A stretch of DNA of 18,790 bases from JBFGWM01 sp041588495 (GCA_041588495.1 JBFGWM010000026.1:1-18790); one strand, 5' to 3'. Counted from the first letter of the stretch, positions 5,849-13,774 are shown. The notes: generated from the letters alone by a model not told the origin. Numbers and translations are program-made.

Positions 5849-7891
5849 ATGAGCCACAACCCAGAGTCGAACCCCCTCCTGCAGGACAACGAGTTCCCGC
5901 CTTTCGGCAGTATTGTTGCCGCCCATGTCGAGCCTGCCGTGCGCAGCATTCTCGCCGACAACCGTGCCTGCCTGCAGGAACTGCTCGGCCGCGAGGCGTA
6001 CACCTGGGACAGCCTGATCCTGCCCCTCGACGAGATGGATGACCGCCTGGGCCAGGCCTGGTCACCGGTGGGCCACCTCAATGCGGTGCAGAACAGCCCG
6101 GAGATGCGCGAGGCCTATAACGGGTGCCTGCCCATGCTCTCTGATTACGCGACCGAAATCGGTCAGAACCGGGAGCTGTTCGAGGCCTGCGAATCGCTGC
6201 AGGCGTCCGGGGAGGCGCTCGATCCCGCCCAGCAGATGGTTCTCCGCCAGGCATTGCGTGACTTTCGCCTGGCGGGCGTCGCATTGCCGGAGGACCTGAA
6301 GGAGCGATATGCGGAACTGCAGCGTCGTCTTTCCGATCTCACCAGTCGTTTCTCCGACCAGGTGCTGGACGCGACCCAGGGCTGGACCCTGCACATCGAG
6401 GACGAGAAACGTCTCGCCGGGGTGCCCGAGACCGGCATGCAGATTCTCCGCCAGGCAGCGGCCCAGCGCGACAAGACCGGTTGCGTGCTGACCCTGGACT
6501 TCCCGGCGTATTACGCGGTGATCACCCATGCCCACGACCGTGCCCTGCGCGAGCAGGCATACACCGCCTATGTCACGCGGGCCTCCGACCAGGGGCCGCA
6601 GGCCGGGTGCTGGGACAACGGCCCGTTGATCGAAGAGATACTGGCGGCCCGCCACGAGAAGGCGCGCCTGCTGGATTTTGCCAACTATGCCGAGTATTCG
6701 CTGGCGCCCAAAATGGCCCGCAGCGCGGACGAGGTGATGGCGTTCCTGCGCGAACTGGCCGCCAAAGCGCTGCCGCGGGCCCGCGAGGAGCTCCAGGAAT
6801 TGCGCGATTTCGCGGCGACGGAACTTGGCATCGAGGACATGCAGGCCTGGGACGTGGCCTATTGCAGTGAGAAGCTGCGGCTCGCGCGGCACGCGGTGTC
6901 CGAGGAGGCCCTGCGTCCCTACTTTCCCGCAGAGAAGGTCCTCGATGGCCTGTTTACAATCTCGGGGCGCCTGTTTGACGTCGAGATTCGACCGCGTGAG
7001 CAGTTCCCGACCTATCATCCGGATGTGCGCCTCTACGAGGTGGTGCGCGATGGCTCGACCCTGGCGTGGTTCTACGTGGACCTCTTTGCGCGCGAGCAAA
7101 AACGTGGCGGGGCGTGGATGGACGATTACCGCGTGCGACGGCGGAGGTCGGACGGTAGCCTGCAGTTGCCGGTCGCCTACCTGGTCTGCAACTTCACGCC
7201 ACCGACCGCGGAACGACCCTCGCTGCTGACCCACGACGAGGTCACCACCCTGTTCCACGAGTTTGGTCATGGCCTGCATCACATGCTGACCCGGGTCGAA
7301 TATCGCGATGTCTCCGGCATCAACGGCGTCCCCTGGGATGCCGTGGAACTGCCCAGCCAGTTCATGGAAAACTGGTGCTGGGAAAAGGAGGCGATCCCGT
7401 TGATATCCGGGCATTACGAAACCGGGGCGCCGCTGCCCGAGCAGGAACTCGACAACATGCTCGGAGCGCGCAATTTCCAGGCGGCGATGCAGATGATGCG
7501 CCAGCTGGAATTTTCGATCTTCGACTTCCGCATGCACATGGAATACAACCCGGATAGCCCGCGCTCGGTCCTCGAACTCGCCGACGAGGTGCGCGACGAG
7601 GCTTCCGTGATGCGCCCGCCAGCTTTCAACCGCTATCCGCACAGTTTTACCCACGTTTTCGCGGGTGGATATGCGGCCGGATATTACAGCTACAAGTGGG
7701 CGGAAGTGCTCGCGGCGGACGCGTTTTCGCGGTTCCGTGAGGAAGGGATTTTCAATTCTGACTGTGGCCGCGCCTTCCGGGAGACCTTTCTTGAGCAGGG
7801 TGGCTCGCGTGAACCGATCGACCTGTTCCGGGAGTTTCGCGGTCGCGAGCCGAGCGTCGATGCGTTGCTGCAATCTTGCGGGCTCGCATGA
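5849..7891 (+). CDS. prlC: Oligopeptidase A, M3 family zinc metallopeptidase
   Basis: PrlC (OpdA) is a cytoplasmic zinc peptidase that degrades short peptides, including cleaved signal peptides. The protein has 680 residues, as in E. coli. The zinc site HEFGH is at 470-474 (His470, Glu471, His474) and the third ligand is probably Glu500 in VELPSQFMENW. The N-terminal helical domain starts with NPLLQDNEFPPFGSI, typical of the family. Family blocks near the C-terminus include FAGGYAAGYYSYKWAEVLAAD and FLEQGGSREP. The start ATG has GGAG at 5840-5843, 5 bases upstream. It is divergent from the carbonic anhydrase gene and its stop overlaps yheV at ATGA (7888-7891), so the two are likely co-translated. 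Confidence 0.97.
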   Translation: MSHNPESNPLLQDNEFPPFGSIVAAHVEPAVRSILADNRACLQELLGREAYTWDSLILPLDEMDDRLGQAWSPVGHLNAVQNSPEMREAYNGCLPMLSDYATEIGQNRELFEACESLQASGEALDPAQQMVLRQALRDFRLAGVALPEDLKERYAELQRRLSDLTSRFSDQVLDATQGWTLHIEDEKRLAGVPETGMQILRQAAAQRDKTGCVLTLDFPAYYAVITHAHDRALREQAYTAYVTRASDQGPQAGCWDNGPLIEEILAARHEKARLLDFANYAEYSLAPKMARSADEVMAFLRELAAKALPRAREELQELRDFAATELGIEDMQAWDVAYCSEKLRLARHAVSEEALRPYFPAEKVLDGLFTISGRLFDVEIRPREQFPTYHPDVRLYEVVRDGSTLAWFYVDLFAREQKRGGAWMDDYRVRRRRSDGSLQLPVAYLVCNFTPPTAERPSLLTHDEVTTLFHEFGHGLHHMLTRVEYRDVSGINGVPWDAVELPSQFMENWCWEKEAIPLISGHYETGAPLPEQELDNMLGARNFQAAMQMMRQLEFSIFDFRMHMEYNPDSPRSVLELADEVRDEASVMRPPAFNRYPHSFTHVFAGGYAAGYYSYKWAEVLAADAFSRFREEGIFNSDCGRAFRETFLEQGGSREPIDLFREFRGREPSVDALLQSCGLA

Positions 7892-8193
7892 GTGAAGGGT
7901 CGCCCGGCGCCCCGGGCAAGCGGCGTTTTATTGCCGGCGCGGTTTGTCCCTCCTGCGCCGAAATGGACAAGATCGTGGCCTGGCATGAGGGCGGCGTGCT
8001 GCACCGGGAGTGTGTGCGATGCGGGTTTCGGGACCGCATGGCCGAGGGCGTCGCGGGCGCGCTTCCGACTCGCGTCGACCCGGGTGCGGCGGCTGCCGGC
8101 TCCGACACCGACAATAACGACGAAAAGGAAAGCGTGCAGCCAATCAAGTTCTTTGCGCCGCGTCCGCCCGGCTCCACGGAGAATCATTCCTGA
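7888..8193 (+). CDS. yheV: YheV-family small zinc-ribbon protein
   Basis: A 101-residue protein. Its first half fits the YheV/DUF2387 family: KRRFIAGAVCPSCAEMDKIV at 11-30, then HRECVRCGFRDRM at 39-51. Cys20/Cys23 and Cys42/Cys45 form two CxxC pairs and very likely bind one zinc. The second half (about 60-101) is rich in Ala, Gly, Pro, Asp and Glu and looks disordered. No biochemical role is known to me. From memory it follows prlC in Pseudomonas as well; here the ATG overlaps the prlC stop by 4 bases, pointing to coupled expression. Reading from the frame opening at 7876 would add four residues (MRAR) that the overlap ATG makes unnecessary. Confidence 0.9.
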   Translation: MSEGSPGAPGKRRFIAGAVCPSCAEMDKIVAWHEGGVLHRECVRCGFRDRMAEGVAGALPTRVDPGAAAAGSDTDNNDEKESVQPIKFFAPRPPGSTENHS

Positions 8194-8236
8194 CCGTTGA
8201 CCATTGGGAACGGAAAATTATCGTGTCGGTATTGTC

Positions 8237-8252
8237 GCCACGCTTGTGTGGC
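8237..8252. promoter_or_regulatory. Palindrome over the coxB -35, possible operator
   Basis: GCCACGCTTGTGTGGC matches its own reverse complement at 12 of 16 positions, with GCCAC/GTGGC arms fully matched. It covers the -35 hexamer, where a repressor would block polymerase. No regulator is identified. Confidence 0.4.
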
Positions 8253-8271
8253 CACCTTCTGTTGATATAAT
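8244..8271 (+). promoter_or_regulatory. Candidate promoter of the cytochrome c oxidase cluster
   Basis: A perfect TATAAT at 8266-8271 is paired with TTGTGT at 8244-8249 over a 16-base spacer. It lies about 110 bases before coxB, leaving a leader of about 100 bases. It is the best sigma-70 type match in the window. Confidence 0.6.
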
Positions 8272-8379
8272 GCGCGGCCTCGACCCCGGCTTGTACGCTG
8301 CGAAACGCCTGAAAAATCGCAGACAGAAACGAAATTTACTGAATCGCAGAACCTGACCAGTCCTTAGGGAGACAGCCGA

Positions 8380-9510
8380 ATGCGCTTTCTGACCCGCAGG
8401 TGGTGCAACCTGACCGCCCTGGCCGCACTCTTGACCGCCACCCCCGCGTTTGCGGAGTGGGGCCTGAACATGCCCCGGGGCGTGACCGCGGTCAGCCGCG
8501 AAATCTACGATCTGCACATGACCATTTTCTGGATCTGCGTCGTCATCGGCGTGGTCGTGTTTGGCGTCATGTTCTGGTCCATTCTCCACCACCGCAAGTC
8601 CCAGGGCGCCAAGGCATCGCAGTTTCACGAAAGCACCACGGTGGAAATCATCTGGACCGTGGTGCCGTTCGTGATCCTGGTCGGCATGGCGGTTCCGGCC
8701 ACCAGCTCTCTCATCAAGATCTACGACAGCGGTGAGGCGGACCTCGACATCAAGGTCACCGGTTACCAGTGGAAGTGGCACTACGATTACCTGGGCAAGG
8801 ACGTCAGCTTTTTCAGCAACCTGTCCACTCCGCGTGACGAGATTTACAACCGCGTCCCGAAGAACGAAAACTACCTCCTCGAAGTCGATGAGCCGGTGGT
8901 CGTTCCGATCAACAAGAAGATCCGTTTCCTGCTTACCGCCAATGACGTGATTCATGCCTGGTGGGTTCCGGAGCTTGCGACGAAACGTGATGCGATCCCG
9001 GGGTTCATCAACGAGATGTGGACCCGTATTGAGGAGCCTGGCATCTATCGTGGCCAGTGCGCGGAACTGTGCGGCAAGGATCACGGGTTCATGCCCATCG
9101 TTGTGGATGCCCGTCCCCAGGCCGAATACGAGGCGTGGCTGCTTGCCAAGCAGGAGGCCGCTCGCGCCGAGGCAGAACTCAAAGACAAGGTCTGGACCCG
9201 CGAAGAGCTGTACGCACGCGGCGAACAGGTTTACGCGAAGGCATGCGCGGCATGCCACCAGATCAACGGTGAGGGCGTGGCGCCGACCTTCCCGGGCTTG
9301 AAGGCATCCCCGTACGTGAAGGGCCCCATCGAGGCGCACGTCGACATCGTCGTCAATGGCAAGCCCGGCACCATGATGGCGGCGTTCGGCCCGCAGCTGA
9401 GCGAGGTGGACATCGCTGCCGTCGTCACCTACGAGCGCAACGCCTGGGGCAACAACATGGGTGATTTCATCCAGCCCCTGAAAATCGTCGAAATGAAGGC
9501 GGCCAAGTAA
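8380..9510 (+). CDS. coxB: Cytochrome c oxidase subunit II with fused cytochrome c domain
   Basis: Subunit II carries the CuA centre that takes electrons from cytochrome c and passes them to subunit I. The protein is 376 residues. A signal peptide ends near TPAFA (21-25). Two membrane helices follow (about 46-66 and 88-112). The periplasmic cupredoxin domain has CuA ligands His192, Cys227, Glu229, Cys231, His235 and Met238 (GQCAELCGKDHGFM). A linker rich in Ala, Glu and Lys leads to a cytochrome c domain with CAACH at 289-293 binding heme c; Met332 or Met333 is the likely distal ligand. The fusion means the oxidase resembles a caa3-type enzyme, as is common for this cluster in gammaproteobacteria. 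AGGGAG at 8366-8371 supports the start. It leads the gene cluster. Confidence 0.97.
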   Translation: MRFLTRRWCNLTALAALLTATPAFAEWGLNMPRGVTAVSREIYDLHMTIFWICVVIGVVVFGVMFWSILHHRKSQGAKASQFHESTTVEIIWTVVPFVILVGMAVPATSSLIKIYDSGEADLDIKVTGYQWKWHYDYLGKDVSFFSNLSTPRDEIYNRVPKNENYLLEVDEPVVVPINKKIRFLLTANDVIHAWWVPELATKRDAIPGFINEMWTRIEEPGIYRGQCAELCGKDHGFMPIVVDARPQAEYEAWLLAKQEAARAEAELKDKVWTREELYARGEQVYAKACAACHQINGEGVAPTFPGLKASPYVKGPIEAHVDIVVNGKPGTMMAAFGPQLSEVDIAAVVTYERNAWGNNMGDFIQPLKIVEMKAAK

Positions 9511-9511
9511 C

Positions 9512-9530
9512 GGCCCGGCAACGCCCGGCC
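9512..9530 (+). other. Intercistronic hairpin between coxB and coxA
   Basis: GGCCCGGC and GCCCGGCC flank a three-base loop (AAC); eight positions pair apart from one C-C mismatch. It begins two bases after the coxB stop and has no T tract, so it is more likely an mRNA stability element than a terminator. In this GC-rich DNA it could also be chance. Confidence 0.35.
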
Positions 9531-9564
9531 AGCCAACAGCGGAAGCAGTGAAGGAAGCGGCACT

Positions 9565-11148
9565 ATGAGCGCAGTCTTGGAGACCCACGCCGAAGAACAC
9601 CACCACGGTCCCCGCAAGGGTCTGATGCGCTGGGTTTTGACCACCAACCACAAGGACATCGGCTCGATGTACCTGTGGTTCAGCTTCATCATGTTCCTGT
9701 ACGGCGGCTCCATGGCCATGGTGATCCGCGCCGAACTGTTCCAGCCCGGGTTGCAGCTGATCGAACCCGAGTTCTTCAACCAGATGACCACGATGCACGG
9801 CCTGATCATGGTGTTCGGCGCGGTCATGCCGGCTTTCGTGGGCCTTGCCAACTGGTTGATCCCGATGATGGTGGGTGCGCCCGACATGGCGTTGCCGCGA
9901 CTCAACAACTGGAGCTTCTGGTTGCTGCCGTTCGCGTTCGCGATGCTTATTTCCACGATGTTCATGGAAGGCGGCGGGCCGAACTTCGGATGGACTTTTT
10001 ACGCGCCACTGTCCACCACGTATGCGCCGCCGAGCGTGACGTTTTTCATCTTCGCCGTGCACCTGATGGGCATCTCGTCGATCATGGGTTCCATCAACAT
10101 CATCGCGACCATCCTCAACCTGCGGGCACCGGGGATGACGTTGATGAAGATGCCGTTGTTCGTGTGGACCTGGCTGATCACCGCCTACCTGCTGATCGCG
10201 GTGATGCCGGTTCTCGCCGGCGCGGTCACCATGATGCTTATGGACATCCACTTCGGCACCAGTTTCTTTGATGCCGGGGGTGGTGGTGACCCGGTGATGT
10301 TCCAGCACATTTTCTGGTTCTTCGGGCATCCCGAGGTCTACATCATGATCCTGCCCGGCTTCGGGGTCGTATCGCAGATCATTCCGACTTTCAGCCGTAA
10401 GCCGCTGTTCGGCTACACGTCGATGGTGTATGCGACCGCCTCCATCGCGTTTCTTTCGTTCATCGTCTGGGCGCACCACATGTTCACCGTGGGCATGCCC
10501 CTCGCCGGCGAACTGTTCTTCATGTACACCACGATGCTGATTGCGGTGCCGACCGGGGTGAAGGTGTTCAACTGGGTCACCACCATGTTCCGCGGCTCGC
10601 TGAGTTTCGAGACGCCGATGCTGTTTGCCGTCGCTTTCGTCGTGCTGTTCACGATCGGTGGGCTGTCCGGGTTGATGCTTGCCATCGCGCCGGCCGACTT
10701 CCAGTATCACGACACCTATTTCGTTGTGGCGCATTTCCATTACGTGCTGATCCCCGGCGCCATCTTCGCAATCATGGCCGGTGTTTATTACTGGCTGCCC
10801 AAGTGGACCGGCAACATGTACAACGTGCCGATGAGCCGACTGCATTTCTGGCTTTCCTTTATCGGACTGAACATCGCGTTCTTCCCGATGCACTTTGTCG
10901 GCCTGGCGGGCATGCCACGCAGAATTCCCGACTACGCGTTGCAGTTTGCGGACTTCAACCAGATCGCCAGCGTGGGCGCGTTCCTGTTCGGCGCCACCCA
11001 GCTCCTGTTCCTGTTCATCGTCGTGCAATGTATCCGCGGCGGCCGCCGGGTCACCGCGCAGGTCTGGGACAGCGCTGAGGGCCTGGAATGGACCCTGCCC
11101 TCCCCGGCGCCGTATCACACCTTCACCACGCCGCCGGAAGTCCGGTAA
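9565..11148 (+). CDS. coxA: Cytochrome c oxidase subunit I (aa3 type)
   Basis: The catalytic subunit reduces oxygen to water and pumps protons; it holds heme a and the heme a3-CuB centre in the inner membrane. The 527-residue protein has the multi-helix (about 12) pattern of the heme-copper oxidases. Visible key residues are His78 (heme a), Asp107 (D-channel entrance, in NWLIPMMVGAPDMALPRLNN), His255-Glu257-Tyr259 in WFFGHPEVY (CuB ligand, proton channel, crosslinked Tyr), His304/His305 (CuB), Lys333 in PTGVKVFNW (K-channel), His390 (heme a3) and His392 (heme a). These mark an A-type oxidase. The N-terminus has a His-rich stretch, HAEEHHHGP, of unknown meaning. AAGGAAG precedes the ATG. coxB is 54 bases upstream and ctaG begins 25 bases downstream. 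Confidence 0.98.
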   Translation: MSAVLETHAEEHHHGPRKGLMRWVLTTNHKDIGSMYLWFSFIMFLYGGSMAMVIRAELFQPGLQLIEPEFFNQMTTMHGLIMVFGAVMPAFVGLANWLIPMMVGAPDMALPRLNNWSFWLLPFAFAMLISTMFMEGGGPNFGWTFYAPLSTTYAPPSVTFFIFAVHLMGISSIMGSINIIATILNLRAPGMTLMKMPLFVWTWLITAYLLIAVMPVLAGAVTMMLMDIHFGTSFFDAGGGGDPVMFQHIFWFFGHPEVYIMILPGFGVVSQIIPTFSRKPLFGYTSMVYATASIAFLSFIVWAHHMFTVGMPLAGELFFMYTTMLIAVPTGVKVFNWVTTMFRGSLSFETPMLFAVAFVVLFTIGGLSGLMLAIAPADFQYHDTYFVVAHFHYVLIPGAIFAIMAGVYYWLPKWTGNMYNVPMSRLHFWLSFIGLNIAFFPMHFVGLAGMPRRIPDYALQFADFNQIASVGAFLFGATQLLFLFIVVQCIRGGRRVTAQVWDSAEGLEWTLPSPAPYHTFTTPPEVR

Positions 11149-11173
11149 GGCGCTGGGGCGGGCGGCCGACACG

Positions 11174-11743
11174 GTGGACGAGAACACGGCGCGCAGCAAC
11201 CGGCGACTGGCGACCCGCCTGCTCGGGGTTGTCGCGGCGATGTTCGCCTTTGGTTTCCTGCTGGTGCCGTTGTACGACGTGTTTTGCGACATCACGGGCC
11301 TCAACGGAAAGACCGGCGGACGTTACGAGAACACGGTGGATGCGTCCGCGACCGATCTCAGCCGCGAGGTGCGCGTCCAGTTCATTGCCAGCGTGAACGC
11401 GGGCATGCCCTGGGAATTCCGCCCGGCGGTGACCGAGGTGAAAGTGCATCCTGGACAGGCCATGGACACGTATTACCGGGTGCAGAATCTTTCCGGCCGG
11501 GACATGGTCCTGCAGGCCGTGCCCAGCGTGACGCCGGGAGCGGCCGCGCAATACCTGCACAAGGTGGAGTGCTTTTGCTTCCAGCAGCAACGCATCGCCG
11601 CGGGAGAAAGCAAGGAGATGCCCCTGCGCTTTTTCGTTGACCCCAAAGCACCCGAGGGTATCCACACCTTGACGCTCTCCTACACCCTGTTCAACGTCAC
11701 GGAGTCCGCACTGCTGGACGGTGCGCAAGGCCAGCCGGAATGA
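11174..11743 (+). CDS. ctaG: Cytochrome c oxidase assembly protein CtaG (Cox11 family)
   Basis: Cox11/CtaG delivers copper to the CuB site of subunit I. From GTG 11174 the protein is 189 residues: a short cytoplasmic tail (NRRLATRLL), one membrane helix (about 14-34), then a periplasmic immunoglobulin-like domain. The copper motif CFCFQQQ is present at 133-139 (Cys133, Cys135), as is the conserved VPLYDVFCDITGLNGKT (31-47, Cys38). The GTG start is chosen because the product then begins as other family members do; its ribosome binding site is poor. The frame runs open back to 10895, but that part overlaps coxA and is not family-like. It sits between coxA and coxC, its usual place. Confidence 0.94.
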   Translation: MDENTARSNRRLATRLLGVVAAMFAFGFLLVPLYDVFCDITGLNGKTGGRYENTVDASATDLSREVRVQFIASVNAGMPWEFRPAVTEVKVHPGQAMDTYYRVQNLSGRDMVLQAVPSVTPGAAAQYLHKVECFCFQQQRIAAGESKEMPLRFFVDPKAPEGIHTLTLSYTLFNVTESALLDGAQGQPE

Positions 11744-11786
11744 GCCGGACCGATTCGAGCGAATTGCCGTACACGGAGAAACACTA

Positions 11787-12677
11787 ATGGCAAGTGAAGG
11801 CAGCTATTACGTACCCGAGCAAAGCAAGTGGCCCATCATTGCTTCGATCGGCCTGTTCCTGACCGTGTTCGGCGCCGGGCACATGCTCAACGACATGACC
11901 CAGGGCGTAAAGGATTCCAATTCGCATATCATCTTTTTTGCAGGTGCGCTGCTCGTCGCGTATTTCATGTTTGGCTGGTTCAGCGACGTGATCCGCGAAA
12001 GCCGTGCGGGCATGTACAGCGCCCAGATGGACCGTTCATTCCGCTGGGGAATGGGCTGGTTCATTTTCTCCGAGGTCATGTTCTTCGGCGCGTTCTTCGG
12101 CGCGCTGTTTTATGCCCGGACCTTCTCCGTGCCCTGGCTGGGCGGTGAGGGTGAAAAAGGTCTTGCCAAGGCGCTCCTGTGGCCGGATTTCGTGGCCCAA
12201 TGGCCAGTTTTCCAGAATCCGGATAACGAGGCTTTCCCGGGACCCAACGCGACGATCCCTGCGTTCTCCGTGCCTCTATTGAACACGGTGCTCCTGGTGA
12301 CCTCGAGCTTCACGGTGAGTTTCGCGCACAAGGCCCTGAAGAAGGACAACCGCAAGTCGCTGAAGATGTGGATGGCGATCACCATCGCGCTGGGCGTCGC
12401 GTTCCTGTTCTTCCAGGTCGAGGAATACATCGAGGCCTACACGGAGCTGGGGCTGACCCTGCATTCCGGAATTTACGGATCCACGTTCTTCATGCTCACG
12501 GGCTTCCATGGTGCGCATGTGACCATCGGCACGATCATGCTGACGATCATGCTGGCGCGCATACTCAAGGGCCATTTTGATCACGACAACCACTTTGCGT
12601 TCGAAGCGACCTCCTGGTACTGGCACTTCGTCGACGTGGTGTGGATTGGCCTGTTTATCTTTGTGTACGTGATCTGA
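11787..12677 (+). CDS. coxC: Cytochrome c oxidase subunit III
   Basis: Subunit III stabilises the catalytic core in the inner membrane and supports sustained proton uptake; it holds no cofactor. The protein has 296 residues and the expected run of hydrophobic helices (about seven). Family landmarks are GMGWFIFSEVMFFGAFFGAL (with the conserved membrane Glu), FFQVEEYIEAY, TGFHGAHVTIGTIML and the C-terminal WYWHFVDVVWIGLFIFVYV. The long periplasmic insert FSVPWLGGEGEKGL...PNATIPAF between helices is as in the Pseudomonas-type proteins. The ATG at 11787 has GGAGAA at 11775-11780; the frame opens earlier at 11721, within ctaG. The stop is 18 bases from the convergent DUF2909 gene, without a terminator between them. 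Confidence 0.97.
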   Translation: MASEGSYYVPEQSKWPIIASIGLFLTVFGAGHMLNDMTQGVKDSNSHIIFFAGALLVAYFMFGWFSDVIRESRAGMYSAQMDRSFRWGMGWFIFSEVMFFGAFFGALFYARTFSVPWLGGEGEKGLAKALLWPDFVAQWPVFQNPDNEAFPGPNATIPAFSVPLLNTVLLVTSSFTVSFAHKALKKDNRKSLKMWMAITIALGVAFLFFQVEEYIEAYTELGLTLHSGIYGSTFFMLTGFHGAHVTIGTIMLTIMLARILKGHFDHDNHFAFEATSWYWHFVDVVWIGLFIFVYVI

Positions 12678-12695
12678 CGGGAGGCGTTGTCAGTA

Positions 12696-12923
12696 TCACT
12701 TGTCCGGCGGCAGCAGGCCGACCGGCGAATGCGGGGTGATCTCCCCGGAAACGAAACCGTAGATGATGAGGATCAGGATCAGCGCACACAGGCTGACCCG
12801 CACCAACAGCGCATTGGCGGTCCGTTCGCGACGGCCCTGGTCCCGGATCAGGAAGACGAGCGCCGACGCCAGACTGATTAATGCGCCGATGAGCAGGACG
12901 ACGATAAGGATTTTCAGCCACAT
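12696..12923 (-). CDS. Small twin-helix membrane protein (DUF2909 family)
   Basis: A 75-residue protein with two hydrophobic helices, about residues 4-25 and 42-60, joined by a basic loop (IRDQGRRERT) that should face the cytoplasm, so both ends would lie outside. The sequence and the position, inverted between coxC and SURF1, agree with the DUF2909 twin-transmembrane proteins seen in the same place in Pseudomonas (from memory). No function is known. The location suggests a role in oxidase assembly, perhaps as a small accessory subunit, but that is inference. No clear Shine-Dalgarno sequence precedes the ATG at 12923. Transcription of the rest of the cluster across it would be antisense to this gene. 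Confidence 0.85.
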   Translation of the reverse strand: MWLKILIVVLLIGALISLASALVFLIRDQGRRERTANALLVRVSLCALILILIIYGFVSGEITPHSPVGLLPPDK

Positions 12924-12982
12924 GGGGCGTTCTGGCCTGTGTGGAGCAGCGGAAAGGAATCCCGCAACTTAGGGCCGGGTTC

Positions 12983-13774
12983 ATGCGAAGTCAACTTTCC
13001 GCGCAAGGCCGGGGACCGGCGTCCCCGATGATCCCCGCGTACGTATGGAAAATCACTGCCCTGGGCGTGGTTTTCATCGTGTTATTCGTGGTGCTCGGAA
13101 GCTGGCAACTGGGCCGGGAGGCCGAAAAGGAGGCCCTGCTGTCCCTGGCCGACAGCCAGGACGCGCAGCCGGTGATCGGGGCCGCCGATTTTCCCGGGGC
13201 CATCCAGGGATACGAGTTTCGCCGCGTCCGGTTGCATGGCCGGTTTGTCGTGGAGCGTACCCTCCTCCTCGACAATCGCACGCGGGGTGGCCGCCCCGGT
13301 CGCGAGGTTTTACAGGCCTTCTTGGCCGACGGCCTGGCGGTGCCGGTTTTGGTCAACCGGGGCTGGCGCCCCCTGGAAGCCGGCGAAGAAATGTTTATGG
13401 TCCCGGCCGATGGTCCGGTGACCATTGACGCGGAGATTTACCGGCCGGGCGCGCCGCCCCTGGACCTGGTGGACGGCGTGGGTGCGAGCAATCCCGGCAA
13501 CTGGCCGGTGATCGTGCAGAAGATCGAACCGGAGGCGCTGGCCGCACTCCTGGGAAAGCCGCTGCACGCGGTGGTGTTGCGGTTGGACGCGGATGACCCG
13601 TCGGCTTTTGTCACCGATTGGCCGGTCAGCGTGATGGCCCCCGAGCGGCACCGCGCCTATGCCGTGCAGTGGTTTTCGCTGGCGGTGGCGGTGCTCCTGC
13701 TGGTGGCGTGGTGCTGGCGCACCATTCCTCCCCGGGAGCCGGATGACGGGTCGGAACAGGTCGGAACAGAATGA
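12983..13774 (+). CDS. SURF1-family cytochrome oxidase assembly protein
   Basis: SURF1 (Shy1) binds heme A and helps insert it in subunit I. From ATG 12983 the protein is 263 residues: helix 1 at about 20-40 ending in LGSWQLGREAEKE, a periplasmic domain with YEFRRVRLHGRF, LLLDNRTRGGRPGREVL and VLVNRGWRP, then the AYAVQWFSL motif and helix 2 at about 230-246. These are the family hallmarks. The start is uncertain: 12983 has TAGGG 8 bases upstream, while ATG 13028 gives a 248-residue protein whose helix starts sooner, as in many relatives, and GTG 12941 is least likely. The last codons contain a 10-bp tandem duplication that moves the stop codon. The gene is divergent from the DUF2909 gene. Confidence 0.92.
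   Translation: MRSQLSAQGRGPASPMIPAYVWKITALGVVFIVLFVVLGSWQLGREAEKEALLSLADSQDAQPVIGAADFPGAIQGYEFRRVRLHGRFVVERTLLLDNRTRGGRPGREVLQAFLADGLAVPVLVNRGWRPLEAGEEMFMVPADGPVTIDAEIYRPGAPPLDLVDGVGASNPGNWPVIVQKIEPEALAALLGKPLHAVVLRLDADDPSAFVTDWPVSVMAPERHRAYAVQWFSLAVAVLLLVAWCWRTIPPREPDDGSEQVGTE
13750..13769 (+). repeat. 10-bp tandem duplication at the end of the SURF1 gene
   Basis: GTCGGAACAG occurs twice in a row (13750-13759, 13760-13769). Ten is not a multiple of three, so the two copies are read in different frames, and the gene ends at TGA 13772. With one copy the frame would instead end at TAG 13782-13784. Confidence 0.85.

Larger units (their letters stand above)
8194..8379. other. Intergenic leader before the oxidase cluster
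   Basis: This 186-bp spacer is visibly richer in A and T than the genes. It holds the promoter candidate at 8244-8271, a palindrome at 8237-8252, the 9-mer AATCGCAGA twice (8315-8323 and 8342-8350, 27 bases apart) and the coxB ribosome binding site. No coding frame of note is present. A 5-bp hairpin after yheV (8194-8213) lacks a T tract. Confidence 0.6.

Noticed and set aside
5758..6081. A longer N-terminus for the carbonic anhydrase gene, to 6081.
   Set aside because: The added residues overlap prlC antisense and do not fit the family, while an ideal ribosome binding site marks 5757.
6062..7873. A 603-codon open frame antisense to prlC.
   Set aside because: It is a shadow of prlC codon bias; no motif, ribosome binding site or family similarity is visible.
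8194..8213. A terminator after yheV (CCGTT ... AACGG).
   Set aside because: The stem has only 5 pairs with a 10-base loop and is followed by A-rich, not T-rich, sequence.
10895..11173. A longer N-terminus for ctaG within coxA.
   Set aside because: The extra 93 residues are an out-of-frame reading of the coxA end; family members start near the membrane helix.
8218..11304. A 1028-codon open frame on the minus strand, antisense to coxB and coxA.
   Set aside because: Its translation is rich in His, Arg, Asp and Gly with no family resemblance, as expected opposite GC-rich genes with strong third-position bias. The plus strand carries clear oxidase subunits.
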